Positions 26,729 to 35,458 of a stretch of DNA of 64,000 nucleotides are shown here, piece after piece (the stretch's first letter is position 1; each line of letters opens with the position of its first letter). The translations under genes and the position numbers were made by a program. The DNA comes from Elusimicrobiota bacterium (GTDB lineage Bacteria; Elusimicrobiota; Elusimicrobia; UBA1565; UBA9628). The stretch is taken from contig JACPFR010000004.1 in assembly GCA_016182905.1 (NCBI GenBank), forward strand, positions 62,001-126,000. Direction: 5' to 3'. Under the pieces are notes generated by a model that made no database searches, was not told where the DNA came from, and worked only from the letters and a program-made list of their open reading frames with translations.

Positions 26729-26784
26729 CAAAAAAAGCAGAGAACCCGGTCAATGCCCGAACGGAAGGCTCGAACCGGGTTCTC
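26729..26784 (-). terminator. Intrinsic terminator, left copy of the tRNA-Ala tail
   Basis: Stem 26740-26750 with 26774-26784 (GAGAACCCGGT...ACCGGGTTCTC), followed on the minus strand by seven T. A very similar terminator follows the intact tRNA-Ala at 49570-49621. Confidence 0.8.
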
Positions 26785-26831
26785 GTCGAGAAACACGAAT
26801 AAACTGGTGGACTAGGGGTGATGGGGTATAT

Positions 26832-26899
26832 GAAAGAAAACCACTCGCCCCCGTCGTTGCCGTTTCGTCGGCGGTGTTGAAAATCTCGAGGGGCGAGTG
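26832..26899 (-). terminator. Second terminator-like hairpin at the left island boundary
   Basis: Arms 26841-26851 and 26889-26899 (CCACTCGCCCC/GGGGCGAGTGG) with a 37-nt loop, then TTTTCTTTC on the minus strand. It lies directly after the CCA end of the tRNA remnant. Confidence 0.6.
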
Positions 26900-26945
26900 G
26901 TGGACCTTAGCGGGATCGAACCGCTGACCTCCTGCATGCCATGCA
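26897..26945 (-). repeat. 49-bp remnant of tRNA-Ala 3' part (attachment-site duplicate)
   Basis: Identical to 49642-49690, the anticodon-arm-to-CCA part of the intact tRNA-Ala gene. The 5' half of a tRNA is missing. A further 8-bp copy of the CCA end with its downstream tail lies at 26805-26812. Confidence 0.85.
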
Positions 26946-27117
26946 GAGCACTTTCCCGAGCCGCGGACTAGCAATTTTATTTAGAAAATATCGTTTTTTC
27001 AGGATCAAGATCCGCGGAAATATTTTCCAGGTGTCCCAATGTGTCCATACTCGGTCAAAATTGGACGATCTCGAACCAACGTCAGCCAATTGAGGCGCTG
27101 TCGCGAGTTACGTAAGT

Positions 27118-27702
27118 CTAAGATCGTCCCGCCATTATTCCACGATCTTCTCTGTGTGCTGGTGCAGCTAATGAGGAGAGAGCCCACCGAAGACGTTCGT
27201 CCTCAACCCGGCAATCCAACGGCATGCGATGAACGGTCGTGGCATTCCGCTGTTTCCTGTAGAGCCTTTCCAGGACACGCTGATAGTTCCTCTGGCTCTC
27301 CTTTCTGCGTGGACGAATCCCATCATCAACATACGGAATCGAGCCAAATGGCAGAACGATGCAGGCGTCATACGTCCTGACGCGCGCCCATGCTTCCGTC
27401 AAGAGGGGCTGCACCGCGGCCTCGTGCTGGCACCGGTAGAAAAGCACGTACGCGATGAAGTCCAAGCATGAGTTGTCCGCCACGAACGCCGGCAGGGCGG
27501 ACTCGCGCGAGACACGCAGGTCCCACAGCGCGGCGAGAACGACGGCGATCTCAGCCGCCGGCCGGCCGGCCAAAGGCTGATCCGTGACGACCAGATAGTC
27601 GCGCATCTCCTCTGAGATGCGCGGGATTCCTAGAGCCTCGGATAGGCCCGTCACGAGAGTCGTCTTGCCGACCCCCGCGGAGCCCGAGATGGCGATCTTC
27701 AT
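27118..27702 (-). CDS. P-loop ATPase/kinase-like protein
   Basis: A 194-residue P-loop protein with Walker A GSAGVGKT (7-14). The general layout (nucleotide binding, then EEMRDYL) resembles NadR/AAA_28-type small kinases. It is the last gene of the B12 operon, 1 nt after the cobO stop. No known cobalamin enzyme matches it. The C-terminus (after about residue 150) looks unstructured and Arg-rich, and may have been altered near the island junction. Confidence 0.65.
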   Translation of the reverse strand: MKIAISGSAGVGKTTLVTGLSEALGIPRISEEMRDYLVVTDQPLAGRPAAEIAVVLAALWDLRVSRESALPAFVADNSCLDFIAYVLFYRCQHEAAVQPLLTEAWARVRTYDACIVLPFGSIPYVDDGIRPRRKESQRNYQRVLERLYRKQRNATTVHRMPLDCRVEDERLRWALSSLAAPAHREDRGIMAGRS

Positions 27703-27703
27703 A

Positions 27704-28285
27704 TCAGAACTCGATGCCGGGCTGCGCCTTGATCTTCTGGTCCCGATAGGGATGCTTGATCGGCTTCATCTCGGTGACGAGATCGGCGAGCTGGATCAGT
27801 TCCTCAGTCGCGTGGCGGCCGGTCAGGAGGATATGCGTGTCCGGATCCTTCTCCTTCACGCCGTCGAGCACTTCCTGGGCGTCGAGGAAGCCGTAGTGCA
27901 CGACGTAGTTGATCTCATCGAGAAAGATGAAGCGGTGGCGCTTCGAGCGGATGAGCTCGAGACACTTGGCCCAGGCCACGCGGGCGCTGGCCTTGTCCTT
28001 CTCGATATTCCTGGTGTCCCAGGTGAAGCCATCGCCCATCGCGTGGTACTCGACCTGGTCGCCGAATGTCCGAAGCGCCTTGAGCTCGCCGGGGATCCAC
28101 TTGCCCTTGATAAACTGCACGATGGCGACCTTATAGCCGCGGCCGAGGCAGCGCAGCACCATGCCGAGGCCCGCCGTCGTCTTGCCCTTTCCCTCCCCCG
28201 TATGGACCATGATCAGGCCCTTCTTGATCGCGACCTTGATGTCCTCGTGAGTCTGCGGCGCTTTTTCGGCGTTGACCGTGTCCAT
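27704..28285 (-). CDS. cobO: Cob(I)yrinic acid a,c-diamide adenosyltransferase
   Basis: A 193-residue CobO/BtuR/CobA-type enzyme that attaches the 5'-deoxyadenosyl group to cob(I)alamin precursors using ATP. The P-loop is HTGEGKGKTT, followed by GYKVAIVQFIKG and the LDEINYV motif. The ATG at 28285 has AAAGGAG 9 nt upstream. The length matches the family (about 190-200 residues). Confidence 0.92.
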   Translation of the reverse strand: MDTVNAEKAPQTHEDIKVAIKKGLIMVHTGEGKGKTTAGLGMVLRCLGRGYKVAIVQFIKGKWIPGELKALRTFGDQVEYHAMGDGFTWDTRNIEKDKASARVAWAKCLELIRSKRHRFIFLDEINYVVHYGFLDAQEVLDGVKEKDPDTHILLTGRHATEELIQLADLVTEMKPIKHPYRDQKIKAQPGIEF

Positions 28286-28305
28286 GATTGATCGCTCCTT
28301 TAAAA

Positions 28306-28989
28306 TTATTTCAGCGTTTCCGCGGCCTGCCGGCCGTAACGGTCGTAGAATATGAGGTCGTCTACGGGGATTCGCTTTCGCCAGCCCGCGGTCGCGAGCA
28401 TCGGCTCCGCAGGAAACTCTTCGGGATAACCGACGCACAGATAGGCGACGGGCACGACATGGTCGGGCAGCCCGAGGATGCGAGCCAGGTCGCTATTATC
28501 GATAATGCTCACCCAACCAACGCCGACACCTTCAGCCCGCGCGGCCAGCCAAAGGTTCTGGACGGCGCAGCAAACGCTGAAGAGGTCCGTGTCGATGATC
28601 GTGCTTCTCCCGAGCACCTGTCCTCCGCGAGTGCGGTCGCACGTCACGCATACATTCAAGGCCGACTCGCGGATGCCCTCGAGCTTAAAGGATTTATAGA
28701 GAGCCGCCCTGTCGCCGGCGTATTGTCCGGAGGCGCGTGCGTTCTCGCGCTGGAAGACCTCGTTCACGCTCTCGCGGACCGCGCGATCGCGGATCACGAT
28801 GAAATTCCACGGCTGCATGAAGCCGACCGAGCCGGCATGATGCGCGGCATCGAGTATCCGGCGCAGGACGTCCGCGGGCACGGGATCCGGCCGGAATTTC
28901 CGGATATCACGGCGGCGATAGATCGCCTCATAGGCGCTCATTGCCGCGGCGGCCGGCGGCACGGTTTTAAAGGCTTTCAGGTGCGGCAT
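28306..28989 (-). CDS. bluB: 5,6-dimethylbenzimidazole synthase (BluB)
   Basis: A 227-residue nitroreductase-fold flavoprotein. BluB splits reduced FMN to make the lower ligand of B12 and needs oxygen. The signatures are YRRRDIRKFRPDPVP, GSVGFMQPWNFIVI and GVGVGWVSIID. The position in a B12 operon supports BluB over other nitroreductases. The start at 28989 overlaps the chlID 3' end by 23 bp and follows a run of six G; ATG 28941 is an alternative. Confidence 0.88.
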   Translation of the reverse strand: MPHLKAFKTVPPAAAAMSAYEAIYRRRDIRKFRPDPVPADVLRRILDAAHHAGSVGFMQPWNFIVIRDRAVRESVNEVFQRENARASGQYAGDRAALYKSFKLEGIRESALNVCVTCDRTRGGQVLGRSTIIDTDLFSVCCAVQNLWLAARAEGVGVGWVSIIDNSDLARILGLPDHVVPVAYLCVGYPEEFPAEPMLATAGWRKRIPVDDLIFYDRYGRQAAETLK

Positions 28990-30730
28990 AATGCGCCCCC
29001 CACGATTCGGCGATACGCTTGGCGAATCCCAGGCGTACCGCGCCTGATTCGGTGTCGATGACCAAGCCGGCGATCCTGCGCTTGCGGAACTGTTCCGCCA
29101 ACGCCAGGGTCTCGGCCAGAGGATCCTCGCCGGCGGCGACCGTTGGCCTACCGTCGGTGATCAGCACGACAAAAGGCTCAAGAGACTCCTGCGGGGAGAG
29201 CCGGGAGATGACCTGCTCCGCGAGCCTTATCCCCGCCGCGAGCGGCGTGCGGCCTCCGGTCATCATCTCAGCCAAAGCCTTCTCGGCCGCGGCGGCGCTT
29301 CGTGTCGGAGGCAGCAGCAACTCCGCCCCCTCCGCGCGGAAGGCGATCAAACCGACCTGGTCGCGGCGCTGGTAGGCGTCGACGAGCAGCGAGAGAGCCG
29401 CGGTCTTCGCCGCCTTCATCCGCGCGTGGGCGTTCATCGAGCCGCTTGCGTCCACGACGAAGAGTACGAGCGCGCCCGTCTTGAACTCGCGGATATGTTC
29501 CTTGATCTGGCCCGGATCGAGAGAGAGCGCGCCGTCGCCGGCGTCTCCGACGGCCGCGTGCTTCAACGTATCGTCCCAGGCGATCGCGGAGGCCTTGCCG
29601 GAGAAAGCGCGCAGCGCCACGGGAGCTCCGGTGACGCCGGTCGTCTCCCGGCTTTGGCGGCGGCCGGGCTCGGCCTTCCCCTGCCGGACGCTGCGCCCAA
29701 GAACATATGGCTTCACCGCGTGCGGCTTTCCCGCGGCATGGCTCGTCTCCGCGGCGTCCGAGTCTTTCCCGGGCTCCGTGGACGGCTTCGCGGCTTTGGA
29801 GCCGCCTTGCGCGCCGTCGGACTCGCCCATCGATGATGGGCGGCTTTTCGGCGGCGGCGGCGGAGCGCTTTGAGTGAGGTGCTTTTGGCGCCGATGCGGC
29901 AGGGCCAACAGCGCGGCCTCCTCGACATCCTGGGCCTCGACCGCCGCCTTGCCGGCGAGCGCCGCGAGGGCGCGCGCGGATCGATAGATCACGAGGTCCG
30001 CCCGAAGGCCTTGGACGCCCGATTCGACACAGATCGCCGCGATATCCCTCGATTGGCTTTCCGACAGATCGAGACGCGGCAGCAGCCCGCGAGCGCGAAG
30101 GAGCAGCGCCTTCAAGTCCGTCTCTTGAGCGGCCCATTTTTCGCAGAAGGCCGCGGGATCGAGGTCGAAAGCCAGCCGCCGTCGCGTGACCTCGACGCGC
30201 TCCTCGGGATCGGAGACCGAGTCGGTCTCGATCGACAAGCCGAAACGGTCGAGCAGCTGCGGACGAAGCTCCCCTTCCTCCGGGTTCATGCTCCCGACCA
30301 GGATGAACCGCGACGGCGAAGTCAGAGAGAAGCCCTCGCGTTCCACGCGCACGAAACCCGAGGCCGCGGCGTCGAGGAGAAGGTCGACGAGATGATGGCT
30401 TAGCAGGTTGACCTCATCAACGTAAAGGATGCCGTCGTGAGCCTGGGCCAGAAGCCCGGGAAGAAAGCGCTTCTTTCTCTTCTTGAGGATGAGCTCGAGA
30501 TCAAACGAGCCGAGAAGGCGGTCCTCGGTGCAGCCGAGCGGCAACTCCAAGAGGGGCGCGCCGGCGCCGAGCAGCCGGGCGAGGCCCCGGACGGCGGTCG
30601 TCTTGGCCGAGCCTTTTTGCCCGCGCACGAGGACGCCTCCGATCAGAGGATCGATGGCGTTGATCAGCAAGGCTCGCTTGAGCCGGGACTGTCCGACGAT
30701 AGCGGTGAAAGGATAATGGAGCGGTTTCAT
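28967..30730 (-). CDS. ChlI-ChlD fusion, chelatase AAA+/VWA subunit
   Basis: A 587-residue protein in which a magnesium-chelatase-type AAA+ domain (Walker A GQKGSAKT; Walker B region YVDEVNLL) is fused to a Pro-rich linker (about 290-370) and a von Willebrand A domain with the metal-binding DASGSMN and LITDGRP. With CobN it would power metal insertion using ATP in place of CobS/CobT of the aerobic cobaltochelatase. ATG 30730 is chosen for the AGGAGA 6 nt before it; ATG 30754, overlapping the cobN stop as ATGA, is an alternative. Confidence 0.88.
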   Translation of the reverse strand: MKPLHYPFTAIVGQSRLKRALLINAIDPLIGGVLVRGQKGSAKTTAVRGLARLLGAGAPLLELPLGCTEDRLLGSFDLELILKKRKKRFLPGLLAQAHDGILYVDEVNLLSHHLVDLLLDAAASGFVRVEREGFSLTSPSRFILVGSMNPEEGELRPQLLDRFGLSIETDSVSDPEERVEVTRRRLAFDLDPAAFCEKWAAQETDLKALLLRARGLLPRLDLSESQSRDIAAICVESGVQGLRADLVIYRSARALAALAGKAAVEAQDVEEAALLALPHRRQKHLTQSAPPPPPKSRPSSMGESDGAQGGSKAAKPSTEPGKDSDAAETSHAAGKPHAVKPYVLGRSVRQGKAEPGRRQSRETTGVTGAPVALRAFSGKASAIAWDDTLKHAAVGDAGDGALSLDPGQIKEHIREFKTGALVLFVVDASGSMNAHARMKAAKTAALSLLVDAYQRRDQVGLIAFRAEGAELLLPPTRSAAAAEKALAEMMTGGRTPLAAGIRLAEQVISRLSPQESLEPFVVLITDGRPTVAAGEDPLAETLALAEQFRKRRIAGLVIDTESGAVRLGFAKRIAESWGAHYAAPESL

Positions 30731-30750
30731 GGTTGCTCTCCTGCGCGTCT

Positions 30751-33700
30751 TCATGCGGCGGCCTTCGGTCGTTCCAGCGCGGCGCCTTCGAGGTCGCCCT
30801 CGACCTCGAGGACGGTGCGGCGCAGGGACTCGAGCATCGGCTCGGACGGCTTCTCCCAGAGTCCGCGCAGTGCGGCCTCGAGCAAGCGCTCGGCCATGCC
30901 CTTCAGCGCCCAGGGATTGCTTGCGGACAAGAACGCCCGGTTCGTTTCATCAAGCACGTACGACTCGACGACGCCCTCGTACATCCAGTCCTCGACGACG
31001 TGGGCCGTGGCGTCGTAGCCGAACATGTAGTCGACGGTCGCGGCCATCTCGAAGGCGCCCTTGTAGCCGTGCCGGCGCATGCCTTCCGTCCACTTGGGGT
31101 TGACGACGCGCGCGCGAAATACGCGCTTGGCCTCTTCCGACAGGGAGCGCACCTTGGGATCATCGGGCCGCGAGGAGTCGCCGAAATAGGCGAGCGGCGC
31201 CTTCCCGCTCAACGCGCGGACCGACGCGATCATGCCGCCATGGAACTGCAGGTAGTCGTCGCTGTCGAAGATGTCATGCTCGCGGTTGTCCTGGTTCTGC
31301 ACGGCCAAGGACACGGTCTTGAGGCGCTCGCCGAACTCGCGCTGGGACGGGCGGCCGTACGTCTTCTCCGTGTAGGCGTAGCCTCCCCAAGTGAGATAGA
31401 TCTTGGAGAGGTCCTCGTCGGACTCCCAATTGCGCTCGTCGATGGCCTGCAGGATGCCGGCTCCATAGCTCCCGGGCTTGCTGCCGAACACCCGCAGCAG
31501 CGCAGGATCCTCGTCATTCGCGCTCGACGGGCTGAACTTCTCGCTCCTGCGATCGGCGAGCCAATGCTTGCGCACGAAGTTCATCTCTTCCGGCTCTTCT
31601 TGCCGCGCCGCCAGTCTGACGGCCTGATCGAGAAGCGCCACCGCCTGCGGAAACGCGTCGCGAAAGAAGCCGCTGATGCGGACCGTCACATCGATGCGCG
31701 GACGCTTGAGCTCCTCGAGCGGGATCAGCTCAAGCCCGCGCACCCTCCGAGTCGACTCGTCCCAGACCGGACGCACGCCGAGAAGGCAGAGAATCTCGGC
31801 CACGTCGTCGCCCTTCGTCCGCATCGTCGATGTGCCCCAGACGATCATACCGACGGTCTCCGGGAAGCTTCCGGTTTCCTTGACGTAACGCTCCAGCAGC
31901 CGCGCCGCCAAGCCACGGCCCACTTCCCAGGCCGCTCTTGAGGGCACGGCCTGTATGTCGATCGAGTAGAAGTTCCTGCCGGTCGGCAGCACGTCGCTAG
32001 CGCCCCGCGTCGGGGAACCGCTCGGGCCCGGAGGAACGTAGCCTCCCGCCAAGCCCAGCAGCAGATGATCGATCTCCTCGGTGGTCCGGCGCAAGTTCGG
32101 AACGAGCTGGCGGCAAACGTCATCAAGCGCCCGTTCGAGCTCCGGATGGCCGCCATAGCGGCCGGCGACCTCGCGCGACGCGGCGGGATCGAACTGCCCC
32201 CGCGCCAACTCCGAGACGCATAGCTTGGAAACGTCGTGCAGGGCGCGCGTCACATCACCCCAGGCGCGAAGGGGCTGGTCGGGAGACAATGTCGCCAAGA
32301 CCGCCGGCAAAGGCCGGTCCACGGGCGCGCCGGGCTCGAGAGCGAGAAGCTGCGGGTCCATTCCGAGGGATACGGCCACGGCCTCTCTCATCGGCGCGGC
32401 GCGGCCGCGAAGACGCGTGAGCGCCAAGATCAGGTCGAGCAGCGCCTCGTTTTCCGGCGCCTTGCCGAAGGTGTGAAGACCGCCGCGGATCAGCGAGTCC
32501 TTGATCTCGCACAGATAGCCGTCGATGTGTTGGAGGAAGCCGCCGAAATCCTCCGGCGGAGCGTCGACGTTGAGGTCGGAGGTGAGGTTCGCCTTCTCGA
32601 CGAGCTCCCAGATCCTCTGCTTGATCCATGGAAGCTTCTTGGGGTCGAGCGCCTCCATCTGCGAGTATTCGTCCATCCAGGTCTCGAGCCTCGAGAGGTC
32701 GCCATAGCTGTCGGCCGTCGTCATCGGCGGGATCAGGTGATCGACGATCACGGCGTGGGCACGGCGCTTGGCCTGAGTCCCCTCGCCCGGGTCGTTGACG
32801 ACAAACGGATAGAACAACGGGAGTTCCGCGAGCGCCAGCTCCGGGAAGCAGTTCTCGCTCAAGCCCAGGCTCTTGCCCGGCAGCCACTCGAGATTTCCGT
32901 GCTTGCCCATATGGACGACCGCGTCGGCGCGGAAAATCTCCCGCAGCCACAGGTAGAAGCCCAGGTAGTGATGAGTCGGCGGCAGATCGGGACTATGATA
33001 GATCGCGATGGGATTGTCGCCGAATCCGCGCGGAGGCTGGACGCCGATGAAGACGTTGCCGAGCCGGATGCCGCGCACGTCGAGAGCGCCGTCCAGGCAG
33101 AACTTGTCGCCGGGCGCCTCGCCCCAGGTCGCGCCGATCTTCTCTCGTGCTTTCGGCGGCAGGCCGGAGAACCAGGCCTTGTAGTCGTCTCCCGAGAGGA
33201 ACATCCCCGTGGTTCGGGCGGACACATTCTCATTGTCCCAGGAGGCTCCGGACTCGATCAACTGCCTGACCAAGGCGTCCCCATCCTCCGGGAACTCCCC
33301 GACCTGATAGCCGTCGGCCTTGAGCGCCTTGAGAACCTGCACGAGCGAGGCGAGCGAATCGAGCCCGACGGCGTTGCCGATGCGCGAGTTTTTCGTCGGG
33401 TAGTTGCTCAGGATCAGAGCGACGCGCTTCTCGGAATTAGGAACGCGCCTCAGTCTGGCGAAGCGGACGGCCAAGCGCGCGACCACGCGGGTCCTTCCCG
33501 GATCGGCGACGTAACGCGTGATCGAGCATGCGAGGGGGCTCGCCTCGTCCATGATCTCGCGGAAGCAGAACGGCACCGTGATGATGCGCCCGTCGAACTC
33601 GGGGATGGCCACGTTCATCGCGACCTCGCGCGGCGAGAGGCCGGCGGGCGATTCGTCCCAGGCACGCCGCGAGCGAGTGCTTGATACGGCTTGCAGGATC

Positions 33701-34482
33701 GGCACGCCCAAGGACGCCATTGCGGCGACCTCGGGACAGTCCGCGGCGCCCGTCGACGCGGCGAAGCTCAGGGCGCAGATCAGGGCGTCGACGACGGGAC
33801 GGCCGTCCGCGATAAAGTATTTCTGGACCAAGGAGGAGAGGCCGGAATCCCCCTTGAGCCGGTAGCAGAATACAGGGACCGGGGACCCGCCGGCGGCGGC
33901 GACGGCTTCGCACAAAGAGTCGACGTAGCCGGTGTCCCCGACGAGCCAGTGCGCCCGATAGAACAGGATGCCGATCCTGGGTCCCGAGGTATCGGGAGGG
34001 ACGCGCTTCAGCGCGTACCGCCCATCGAGAGGCAAAGCTTGCGGCGCGGCGGCGCCGCGCGAGGTGCCCAACAATCCGTCGCTGAGCGCGCAGAGCCACT
34101 CCTTGACGTTCTGCACGTCGCCGTTGGCCCAATACGCCAGGGAGAGCCGGACGATCTCCGGCGGCACGGTCGTGAACTCCGACAGTTCCGGATCGGGCTC
34201 GTCGTGATGGGGCAAGGCCAGCATCGCGACCCCGCGCGCCTTCGCGGCCGCGCGAAGGAACCGCAGGCCTTCGTCGAAGTATCGAGTTCCTCCGAGAACG
34301 CGAACGGCTAAGACCATTTTTTCATCCGCAGGCAGCGACGTCCAGAACGCCTCGAGAGCCTGGAGCGAGCCGAGGTTGTTCGTGTTCTCGCAGCGGACTT
34401 TACCGAAGCCCGGGGGAAGCAGCGACAACGCGTTGTGGACGGCCAATATCTCGGACTCGGCGCTGCTCAGGAAAACGATCAT
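30751..34482 (-). CDS. cobN: CobN-type cobaltochelatase large subunit
   Basis: A 1243-residue CobN/BchH-family protein. The family signatures are visible: HMGKHGNLEWLPGKSLGLSE, SYGDLSRLETWMDEY and GMIVWGTSTMRTKGDD. The B12 operon favours cobalt insertion into hydrogenobyrinic acid a,c-diamide over magnesium insertion. GGAGG lies 7 nt before the ATG. The enzymes that make its usual substrate are not encoded in this window. Confidence 0.9.
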   Translation of the reverse strand: MIVFLSSAESEILAVHNALSLLPPGFGKVRCENTNNLGSLQALEAFWTSLPADEKMVLAVRVLGGTRYFDEGLRFLRAAAKARGVAMLALPHHDEPDPELSEFTTVPPEIVRLSLAYWANGDVQNVKEWLCALSDGLLGTSRGAAAPQALPLDGRYALKRVPPDTSGPRIGILFYRAHWLVGDTGYVDSLCEAVAAAGGSPVPVFCYRLKGDSGLSSLVQKYFIADGRPVVDALICALSFAASTGAADCPEVAAMASLGVPILQAVSSTRSRRAWDESPAGLSPREVAMNVAIPEFDGRIITVPFCFREIMDEASPLACSITRYVADPGRTRVVARLAVRFARLRRVPNSEKRVALILSNYPTKNSRIGNAVGLDSLASLVQVLKALKADGYQVGEFPEDGDALVRQLIESGASWDNENVSARTTGMFLSGDDYKAWFSGLPPKAREKIGATWGEAPGDKFCLDGALDVRGIRLGNVFIGVQPPRGFGDNPIAIYHSPDLPPTHHYLGFYLWLREIFRADAVVHMGKHGNLEWLPGKSLGLSENCFPELALAELPLFYPFVVNDPGEGTQAKRRAHAVIVDHLIPPMTTADSYGDLSRLETWMDEYSQMEALDPKKLPWIKQRIWELVEKANLTSDLNVDAPPEDFGGFLQHIDGYLCEIKDSLIRGGLHTFGKAPENEALLDLILALTRLRGRAAPMREAVAVSLGMDPQLLALEPGAPVDRPLPAVLATLSPDQPLRAWGDVTRALHDVSKLCVSELARGQFDPAASREVAGRYGGHPELERALDDVCRQLVPNLRRTTEEIDHLLLGLAGGYVPPGPSGSPTRGASDVLPTGRNFYSIDIQAVPSRAAWEVGRGLAARLLERYVKETGSFPETVGMIVWGTSTMRTKGDDVAEILCLLGVRPVWDESTRRVRGLELIPLEELKRPRIDVTVRISGFFRDAFPQAVALLDQAVRLAARQEEPEEMNFVRKHWLADRRSEKFSPSSANDEDPALLRVFGSKPGSYGAGILQAIDERNWESDEDLSKIYLTWGGYAYTEKTYGRPSQREFGERLKTVSLAVQNQDNREHDIFDSDDYLQFHGGMIASVRALSGKAPLAYFGDSSRPDDPKVRSLSEEAKRVFRARVVNPKWTEGMRRHGYKGAFEMAATVDYMFGYDATAHVVEDWMYEGVVESYVLDETNRAFLSASNPWALKGMAERLLEAALRGLWEKPSEPMLESLRRTVLEVEGDLEGAALERPKAAA

Positions 34483-34486
34483 GACG

Positions 34487-35458
34487 TTACCTCCATAGAT
34501 TCAGACCGGCTTGGTTCAGAGCCCACGCAGCGGCGACGGCCAGCACGACCGTGATATGCGCGCAGCGGTACATGACGCGGATCGAGCGCTCGATCATCTC
34601 GGGCCGCAGCGGCCGCACGGGTATCCCCAAAAATTGGGTGACGACGACGCGGGAGCCGTACCGGTTGGTCCCGCCCAGGCGAATCCCGAGCGCGCCGGCC
34701 ATCGCGGCCTCGGGGATGGCGGCGTTCGACGGCGTCGAGGACGCGCCGTCGCTCCAAGCCGCGCGGAAGGCGCGCCCCGCCGGAAGACCGGCGAGCCCCG
34801 CCGCGAGCGGCAAGAGCAGGCCCGAGAGCAGGGCGGGCGGCTTGTTCACGGCCGTGTCGAGCTTGGCCGCGAGCCGGCCGAAGCGGAGATAGCGGCTGTC
34901 CTTGTGGCCGATCATCGAGTCGAGCGTGTTGACCGCCTTGTACGCGAGCGCCAAGGCCGGGCCCCCGAGCGCCGCGTAGAATAACGGAGAGATCACGCCG
35001 TCGACCGTGCTCTCCGCCACGCACTCCACGGCCGCGCGCACGATCTCGGGCTCATCGAGCTCGCCGGTCTCCCGGCCGACGATCATCGACAGGGCCCGCC
35101 GCGCCCGCGGCAGATCGCCGGCTTCCAGCTCCGCGGCCACGCGCCTCGCCTCGACGGCCAGGGATCTGACCGACAAGGTCGTGTAGAGCAGCCACGCCGA
35201 GGCGGCGGCGCCGGCGGCGGCCGAAACGCGCCACGTCATGCCGAGGATGAGCCCGGCCGCGGCGTAGGTCGCCCCCACGACCGACACAGTCAGGAGGCCT
35301 CCCGAGATAAAGTCATTGCTGAAGACCGTCCGCAGCGTCGTCTCCCCTCTTGAGATCGCCGCGCCGATCCAGCGGACCGGGTGCGGCCAGGCCGGCGGGT
35401 CGCCGAGGATGAGATCGAGGGCGTACGCCAAGGGCAGCAGTTGCCAGGAGAGCGTCAT
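34487..35458 (-). CDS. cbiB: Adenosylcobinamide-phosphate synthase (CbiB/CobD)
   Basis: A 323-residue integral membrane enzyme that joins aminopropanol (or its phosphate) to adenosylcobyric acid. It has LILGDPPAWPHPVRWIG at the N-terminus, ESTVDGVISPLFYAALGG and GHKDSRYLRFG, all family hallmarks, plus several membrane helices. The start overlaps the cobQ stop (ATGA). Confidence 0.92.
   Translation of the reverse strand: MTLSWQLLPLAYALDLILGDPPAWPHPVRWIGAAISRGETTLRTVFSNDFISGGLLTVSVVGATYAAAGLILGMTWRVSAAAGAAASAWLLYTTLSVRSLAVEARRVAAELEAGDLPRARRALSMIVGRETGELDEPEIVRAAVECVAESTVDGVISPLFYAALGGPALALAYKAVNTLDSMIGHKDSRYLRFGRLAAKLDTAVNKPPALLSGLLLPLAAGLAGLPAGRAFRAAWSDGASSTPSNAAIPEAAMAGALGIRLGGTNRYGSRVVVTQFLGIPVRPLRPEMIERSIRVMYRCAHITVVLAVAAAWALNQAGLNLWR

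Noticed and set aside
26750-27187. Small frames at the left island boundary that could be integrase remains
   Set aside because: They cross terminators and the tRNA remnant, and none shows tyrosine or serine recombinase motifs.
28967-34482. Magnesium chelatase (BchH/BchI/BchD) for chlorophyll synthesis
   Set aside because: No bacteriochlorophyll genes are nearby and all neighbours belong to B12 metabolism, so CobN with ChlID is the better reading.
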